A stretch of 64,000 bases of DNA from Oscillospiraceae bacterium (lineage in GTDB: Bacteria; Bacillota; Clostridia; Oscillospirales; CAG-272). Below are positions 60,033 to 64,000 of the stretch, piece by piece. The number at the start of each line of letters is the position of its first letter. Within the stretch, counting starts at the first letter, position 1. The position numbers were made by a program, and so were the translations under genes. The DNA lies in the NCBI GenBank assembly GCA_015063535.1, contig SVTY01000003.1, positions 62,001 through 126,000 on the forward strand, written 5' to 3'. A model generated the notes under the pieces. It did not search any database. It was not told the DNA's origin and was given only the letters and a program-made list of their open reading frames with translations.

Positions 60033-60933
60033 CGGTTGTCCGTCCTCTCTTTCGTTTGCTTTTTTGTTTGCATCCTTTTTCCGTCTCCGCATGGATCTGC
60101 TCCATGCGACCGGGCATACCTAAGTACAGGATATTGGAAACGAGATTTTTGATCTCGGGGTTTTCAAATCGCATGAGATCGATCGCCGCTTCTGCCTCAT
60201 ACAGCTCATTTTTCAGCGCATTGCGGATGCTGTTCAGATCATTCTCGGTGGGCAAGGCGCCGTGATACAAAAGCAAAAAGGGATTGTATCGTTTTTTCTT
60301 GGCGTCCTCCGTCCAATCGTCCAAGGCATCTGCCAAGTAGATCCATTTTCCCACCGCCTTGCCAAGAGCGGCGGTCAGACGCTTGTCGCTTCCTTCCAAG
60401 CCGAAGGACATGATGTCACCGAGCAGGTCTCCGAACAGAGCCGCCGGAATATCGGCACTGGTGAGTGATGCGTGTTCGGTCTCGGACAGGCGGGCAAGTC
60501 TTGCGGCGATCTGTTCATCCAAGGGGGCAAGCCCTGCCTTCAGTGCCTTTTTGCGGCTGTGCGCCAAAAAGGGGCGCAACAGGATGGCTCGGAGCCGCTT
60601 GAAGCCCTTTTCGTCTGCCAAATCGTCCAACAGCTTATGATAGTTCAGCAATGCCGCCGCTCCCGCACAGTAGGCAAGGGAGGGGGTATGCTTCAGGTAA
60701 TTTCTCTTTTTCAGAGGATGCGCCATGCAACGTTTTTGACCGAAGGCGAGCTCCTCTCCCGAAACAGACAGGCGGATCAGAGCCAAAAACGCAAAGTCAT
60801 AGCTGAGGGTCATGCGGGAGCACTGACCCGTACATTTGCCCATCGACCGACAGAGCCCGCAATAGGTTCCGCGGTAAAATTCGTATTCCTTTACCTTTAA
60901 TTCGGGACTCATGACCCGTACATATCCGAACAA
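60016..60933 (-). CDS. DUF5685 family protein
   Basis: 305 residues, starting at TTG (60933) with GGAGG 7 bases upstream; the start M-F-G-Y-V-R is the family's typical beginning. C25-x2-C28 and C34-x3-C38 form a likely metal site. All-helical remainder with two Asp-rich motifs, D-D-L-A-D-E (103-108) and D-A-L-D-D-W-T-E-D (202-210) followed by R-Y-N-P-F. They resemble the two DxxxD motifs of squalene/phytoene-synthase-type prenyl-transferring enzymes. That similarity is my inference; the family function is unknown. First gene of the operon. Confidence 0.8.
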   Translation of the reverse strand: MFGYVRVMSPELKVKEYEFYRGTYCGLCRSMGKCTGQCSRMTLSYDFAFLALIRLSVSGEELAFGQKRCMAHPLKKRNYLKHTPSLAYCAGAAALLNYHKLLDDLADEKGFKRLRAILLRPFLAHSRKKALKAGLAPLDEQIAARLARLSETEHASLTSADIPAALFGDLLGDIMSFGLEGSDKRLTAALGKAVGKWIYLADALDDWTEDAKKKRYNPFLLLYHGALPTENDLNSIRNALKNELYEAEAAIDLMRFENPEIKNLVSNILYLGMPGRMEQIHAETEKGCKQKSKRKRGRTTDERSV

Positions 60934-60995
60934 GGTCTACCTCCGATGCTTTTGAGGGATTTTTTCGAATTCATATCGGCACACATTTAAATTAT

Positions 60996-61024
60996 AGTAT
61001 AGCACAATTTGGTGTATTTGTCAA
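60996..61024 (-). promoter_or_regulatory. Promoter of the DUF5685 operon
   Basis: Minus strand TTGACA, 17 bases, TATACT. Confidence 0.82.
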
Positions 61025-61040
61025 TACCTACACAAAAAAA

Positions 61041-61079
61041 TTAAAGGAGCCGATGACAAATGTCATCGGCATCCCCTTT
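61041..61079 (-). terminator. Terminator of the thioesterase gene
   Basis: GCCGATGAC-AAAT-GTCATCGGC; on the minus strand it is followed by TCCTTTAATTTTTTT. Confidence 0.85.
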
Positions 61080-61084
61080 TTGGT

Positions 61085-61801
61085 CTATTTGGTTTGTATG
61101 ATCGCCTCTAAGCAGATGACACCACTCTTGTTTACCGTTCTAAAATACAGATTGCCGTCCTGCTTGGCACGGAGGATCGTGACCGTGTCTCCGTACGCCG
61201 CTTCATGAAGATAGGACAGGGAGATCCCGCAGATCCGATCGACCTCCTCCAGCGGCATATAATCGCACAGCATGTCGGGATATCGGGTGTTATTCATGTG
61301 CATGTTATAGTCCAGATCGGAGTAGACGATGGGGCGGTGTCCCTGCTCGGTCAGCTCCGCCTCGGCGGGGATCCGAATGCGGGCGGGAACGTCCAAGGGG
61401 ATGGGTGCCTCGTCCTCAAAGACATAGCCGGTCTCCTCCATTTTATGAAAGGCTTTGTCCTCGGTCCCGATCAGTGCCCACGTGGTATTGGCTTCGGCGA
61501 TGACCTCCTTTCCCCGCAGAACACGGAAGCTTCGCAATGAGCTGAAGCCTCTGCCGGGGCAGGTCCATGTCTGTACCTCGATATCCTCATAGGCAAGGAG
61601 AGGACGGTAGATCGCAAGCTGTATTTTACTCAGGATAAACGCAAGATGCTTTTGATCCCGCAATTCATCCAGGCTCATGCCAGTGCTTGCCACATGACGG
61701 TTGGAGGCTTCCTGCATGTAGACCAGTAGCTGAGAGGGGCGTACCCTTCGATGGGCATCGGTGTCGTGCCAGCAGGTTTGATATCGCTGAGAAAATTTCA
61801 T
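61085..61801 (-). CDS. Acyl-ACP thioesterase
   Basis: 238 residues from the ATG at 61801, which has AAAAGGAAG 7 bases upstream (an ATG two codons earlier is too close to it). Two hot-dog domains as in plant FatA/FatB and bacterial homologues: W-H-D-T-D-A and Q-E-A-S-N-R-H-V in the first; S-D-L-D-Y-N-M-H-M-N-N-T-R-Y in the second, with the N-x-H-x-N pattern of the catalytic region. It releases fatty acids from acyl carrier protein. An inverted repeat lies just downstream of its promoter. Confidence 0.9.
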   Translation of the reverse strand: MKFSQRYQTCWHDTDAHRRVRPSQLLVYMQEASNRHVASTGMSLDELRDQKHLAFILSKIQLAIYRPLLAYEDIEVQTWTCPGRGFSSLRSFRVLRGKEVIAEANTTWALIGTEDKAFHKMEETGYVFEDEAPIPLDVPARIRIPAEAELTEQGHRPIVYSDLDYNMHMNNTRYPDMLCDYMPLEEVDRICGISLSYLHEAAYGDTVTILRAKQDGNLYFRTVNKSGVICLEAIIQTK

Positions 61802-61854
61802 AGCCATTCTTCCTTTTCTTGCAAATAAAATTGGTTGAGCACTCAATTTCTTGT

Positions 61855-61883
61855 ATTATAGCAGAAAAATGTGAAGAATTCAA
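61855..61883 (-). promoter_or_regulatory. Promoter of the thioesterase gene, with operator-like repeat
   Basis: Minus strand TTGAAT, 17 bases, TATAAT. TTGAG-CA-CTCAA (61835-61846) sits just after the transcription start, where a repressor could block initiation. Confidence 0.65.
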
Positions 61884-61908
61884 GACTATTTCCTTGCGAT
61901 TTTGAAAA

Positions 61909-62379
61909 TTACGCCGTAACAGTGCCTCCGTCACCGACGGATGGGGCGGGCTCCGCGACGGAGGCGGCTGCGGCGCCTCCCATGGAAGGGGAAGTTCCGC
62001 TCTCCCGTCTGCCGCCTCTGACGGCGGCTCGGTCGTCGTCCAGCCCGAAGCTGACGGCGATGGCGGTGTTGACGGCGTGCATCATGGTTTCATCCAAATG
62101 TCCCATTTTTTCCTTCAGACGGCGTTTGTCTAAGGTGCGGATCTGCTCCAGCAGAACCACCGAATCCTTGGCAAGCCCTACCTTATCCGCATAAATATCA
62201 ATATGGGTAGGCAGGCGGGTCTTTCCCATGCGGGAGGTGATGGCTGCCGCAATCACCGTTGGGCTGTAACGGTTGCCCACATCGTTTTGAATGATAAGAA
62301 CCGGCCGAAGTCCTCCTTGCTCGGAGCCGACCACGGGACTCAGATCGGCGTAGTAAATATCTCCGCGTTTTACGCTCAT
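61909..62379 (-). CDS. mazF: MazF/PemK-type endoribonuclease toxin with extended tail
   Basis: 156 residues. The first ~116 match Bacillus Endo[34 protein letters not shown]. Arg25 and Thr48, the catalytic pair known in EndoA, are both kept. It should cut mRNA at a short specific site. No MazE/EndoAI-type antitoxin frame is seen immediately upstream, so it is an orphan here. The last ~40 residues are Gly/Ala/Arg/Ser-rich and encoded by locally GC-rich, palindrome-rich DNA, probably a captured repeat. Confidence 0.9.
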   Translation of the reverse strand: MSVKRGDIYYADLSPVVGSEQGGLRPVLIIQNDVGNRYSPTVIAAAITSRMGKTRLPTHIDIYADKVGLAKDSVVLLEQIRTLDKRRLKEKMGHLDETMMHAVNTAIAVSFGLDDDRAAVRGGRRESGTSPSMGGAAAASVAEPAPSVGDGGTVTA

Positions 62380-62838
62380 TTGATTTCACGCTCCATTTTT
62401 GTTTTTCCGTACAAGGATATTTTTACCGCAAACCGTTCGCTTTAAACACGGGAAAAACGATTTGCCGATGGAAGATTTCTCCTTGCTCTCCCTTCGGACG
62501 GAAGGGAGGCTCCGTCCGACAAATTTCGACGGAGAAAACAAGAACTCTTCCTTTATTCAGTATAGCGTGAAATCGAGGAGGGGTGAGAAGTTTTCTTTTT
62601 CATCGTTATGAATTATGATGCGATTTTTGCAAGGTGATGCTTTGGATTGCAGTTTTTGAAATGATACGCAATTTCTTTGATGACTCATAGGTGCGGTTGA
62701 TTTTTTGTGCAGAAGTGCATTGTTCAATATAAATAAATCATATAGTGTAGTTTGGTTTATTTATAACAAATATAAAGTAGTGACTTTATTTAAATAGAAA
62801 AAAGTCGTTTTTTGCAATGATCTGTTCGGTTTTTGCAA
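62380..62838. other. Intergenic region without genes
   Basis: No convincing gene on either strand. It holds CTCCCTT-CGGACGG-AAGGGAG (62488-62508) followed by GCTCCGTCCG and CGACGGAG. These resemble the palindromic DNA coding the MazF tail. Beyond 62640 it becomes very A/T-rich. Confidence 0.6.
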
Positions 62839-62867
62839 TTGAACTTTTTTTCAATCGATGGTACAAT
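62839..62867 (+). promoter_or_regulatory. Promoter of the right-edge lipoprotein gene
   Basis: TTGAAC, 17 bases, TACAAT; the leader to the start is about 145 bases. Confidence 0.72.
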
Positions 62868-63016
62868 ACCTATGTGTCTTGTGTGCAAGATGGGTAAGGC
62901 GAATATATGTAAACAAATAATGATTGTAAAAAACAGCGATGATTGCGGAGCGATATTTGTTTTTTTACTTATTATGAACAATGGATATACTTTTACGGTT
63001 AGGGGGGGCTTTCTTT

Positions 63017-64000
63017 ATGAAAAATAAAAAATTAGCAATGTTCCTTTTGGCACTTCTGCTATTGCTTGGCGGAACGGTTAGTCTGTTCGGTTGTAGCAGA
63101 GAGGAGGGGACTGAATCGGAGTCAAACACGGCGGAAGCACTTTCTACCGACAGTGAAGCAGAGGGAACGGAGACAGAGTCCCTTCGGGAGCCGCTGAAGC
63201 TGATCGAGAACGGAAAGAGCGAATACGTGGTGGTTTACCCCAACAATGCTTCCACGACCATTCTCAACAGTGTGGATCTGCTGATCCAAAAAATTGAAGA
63301 AAAAACGGGAGTCACCTTGAAGAGTAAGAGTGACAACCTGCGGGGATCCGCTGCTCACGACCCGAACGAGAAAGCGATTTTGGTCGGACGAACCAATTAT
63401 GAGGAATCGCAAGCGGTGTTGGATACCTTGGGACGCTTTGAGTACAAAATTGCCCAAATCGAAAATAAGATGGTGGTTGTGGCTTTGGACGATACCGATG
63501 TAAAAAAAGCGGTGGAGTACTACATAGCAAAGCTGCTGAAGCCAAACATCACGGGCGAGGAGGGAGCCAAGACTCTGGTGCTGGAAGAGTATCATCATAT
63601 TCCCGAAGAATCCGGCATCAATGTGTTCACGGTAAACGGAACCGATATCTCCGAATTTTCCGTGGTTTATCCGAAAAACGATGCGGAATATAAAACCATT
63701 GGTAAAGAATTGCAAAGCATCGTGCTGGATAAGATGGGCGTAGAGCTACCCATCTATTCGGATGCGGAAGCAGAGCAGGAGTATGAAATCCTTCTCGGAA
63801 AGACGAACCGTGCATTTTCGCAGAGTCTGTACAGTAACCTGTGCGATTACCTCATGACCTATTCGTTTGAGGTTTTGGACGGTAAGCTGCAAATTCTCAG
63901 CGGCGGGTATTATTCAGCATGGAAATGTGTCAGCGATATGCCGTTTTTTGTGCTGACGAACGGAAAGGTTGATTTTACAGACGGCACCCACCGAAAAACA
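63017..64000 (+). CDS. Lipoprotein with two alpha/beta modules, cut by the window edge
   Basis: At least 328 residues, open at the right edge. Lipobox ends at Cys26, followed by a Ser/Glu/Thr-rich linker. Two copies of the module also found in the EEP proteins at 25.8-28.7 kb follow: first about 60-170 (Y-V-V-V-Y-P, A-I-L-V-G-R-T-N-Y), second about 200-320 (I-S-E-F-S-V-V-Y-P-K, E-I-L-L-G-K-T-N-R). The I-L-L-G-x-T-N-R strand is the best landmark. The missing C-terminal part may be an EEP or glycosidase domain. AGGGGGG upstream of the ATG is a weak ribosome site. Probably a carbohydrate-active surface protein (inference). Confidence 0.75.
   Translation, partial: MKNKKLAMFLLALLLLLGGTVSLFGCSREEGTESESNTAEALSTDSEAEGTETESLREPLKLIENGKSEYVVVYPNNASTTILNSVDLLIQKIEEKTGVTLKSKSDNLRGSAAHDPNEKAILVGRTNYEESQAVLDTLGRFEYKIAQIENKMVVVALDDTDVKKAVEYYIAKLLKPNITGEEGAKTLVLEEYHHIPEESGINVFTVNGTDISEFSVVYPKNDAEYKTIGKELQSIVLDKMGVELPIYSDAEAEQEYEILLGKTNRAFSQSLYSNLCDYLMTYSFEVLDGKLQILSGGYYSAWKCVSDMPFFVLTNGKVDFTDGTHRKT

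Overview
The window looks like chromosome from an anaerobic, fermentative, endospore-forming member of the Clostridia (Bacillota). The evidence is a 26-residue SpoVM homologue, pyruvate formate-lyase with its activase, D-lactate dehydrogenase, a DUF1292 protein, DUF5685, an ACT/UPF0210 pair, and very regular housekeeping promoters (most are TTGACA-like, 17 bases, TATAAT-like). No rRNA, tRNA, CRISPR array, transposase or intact prophage was seen. The many surface lipoproteins fit a gut or other mucosal habitat, but that is inference.

Layout. 1-5.7 kb: an SH3-like lipoprotein, a membrane protein, prmC, a tiny membrane protein and mnmE. 5.8-7.4 kb: a catalytically dead glutaminase-domain protein, then a probable mother-cell sporulation unit (53-residue membrane protein plus spoVM). 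7.4-11.7 kb: D-amino-acid transaminase, then pflB-pflA behind a ZTP (pfl-motif) riboswitch. 11.8-20 kb: a surface-glycopolymer neighbourhood with a GDPD-like lipoprotein, flippase, GT87-like glycosyltransferase, LicD, a class V aminotransferase and a cytidylyltransferase/Gfo-Idh fusion. Together the last three suggest synthesis and transfer of a CDP-activated (amino)alcohol phosphate. 20-22.3 kb: secG, a probable 6S RNA, DUF1292 and hemW.

22.8-38.1 kb is an accessory surface region. It holds an AraC regulator divergent from a sugar-type binding lipoprotein and two endonuclease/exonuclease/phosphatase-fold proteins with a recurring alpha/beta module. These are followed by two giant paralogous GLUG-type repeat proteins with a 52-residue gene between them, and a CE2-like lipoprotein lacking its nucleophile. 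A further lipoprotein with the same alpha/beta module runs off the right edge. 38.2-43.5 kb: a C-terminally truncated MetH-like protein, DHHW and GDSL surface proteins, and an unknown protein. 43.7-48.3 kb: a 1522-residue membrane protein ending in a domain that resembles the C-terminal part of ribosomal protein uL15.

48.6-62.4 kb is mostly core: ACT/UPF0210, alpha/beta hydrolase, D-LDH, ZIP transporter, a degenerate VanY-like protein, rpsO-pnp with a long RNA hairpin between them, pfkA, a DUF5685/DnaJ/membrane operon, acyl-ACP thioesterase and an orphan MazF.

Themes: (1) several pseudoenzyme-like proteins that keep the fold but lack catalytic residues; (2) families of short intergenic palindromic repeats, some in tandem; (3) RNA-level control (ZTP riboswitch, rpsO-pnp hairpin, candidate attenuators). 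Starts were re-chosen by ribosome binding site where the longest open frame was implausible.
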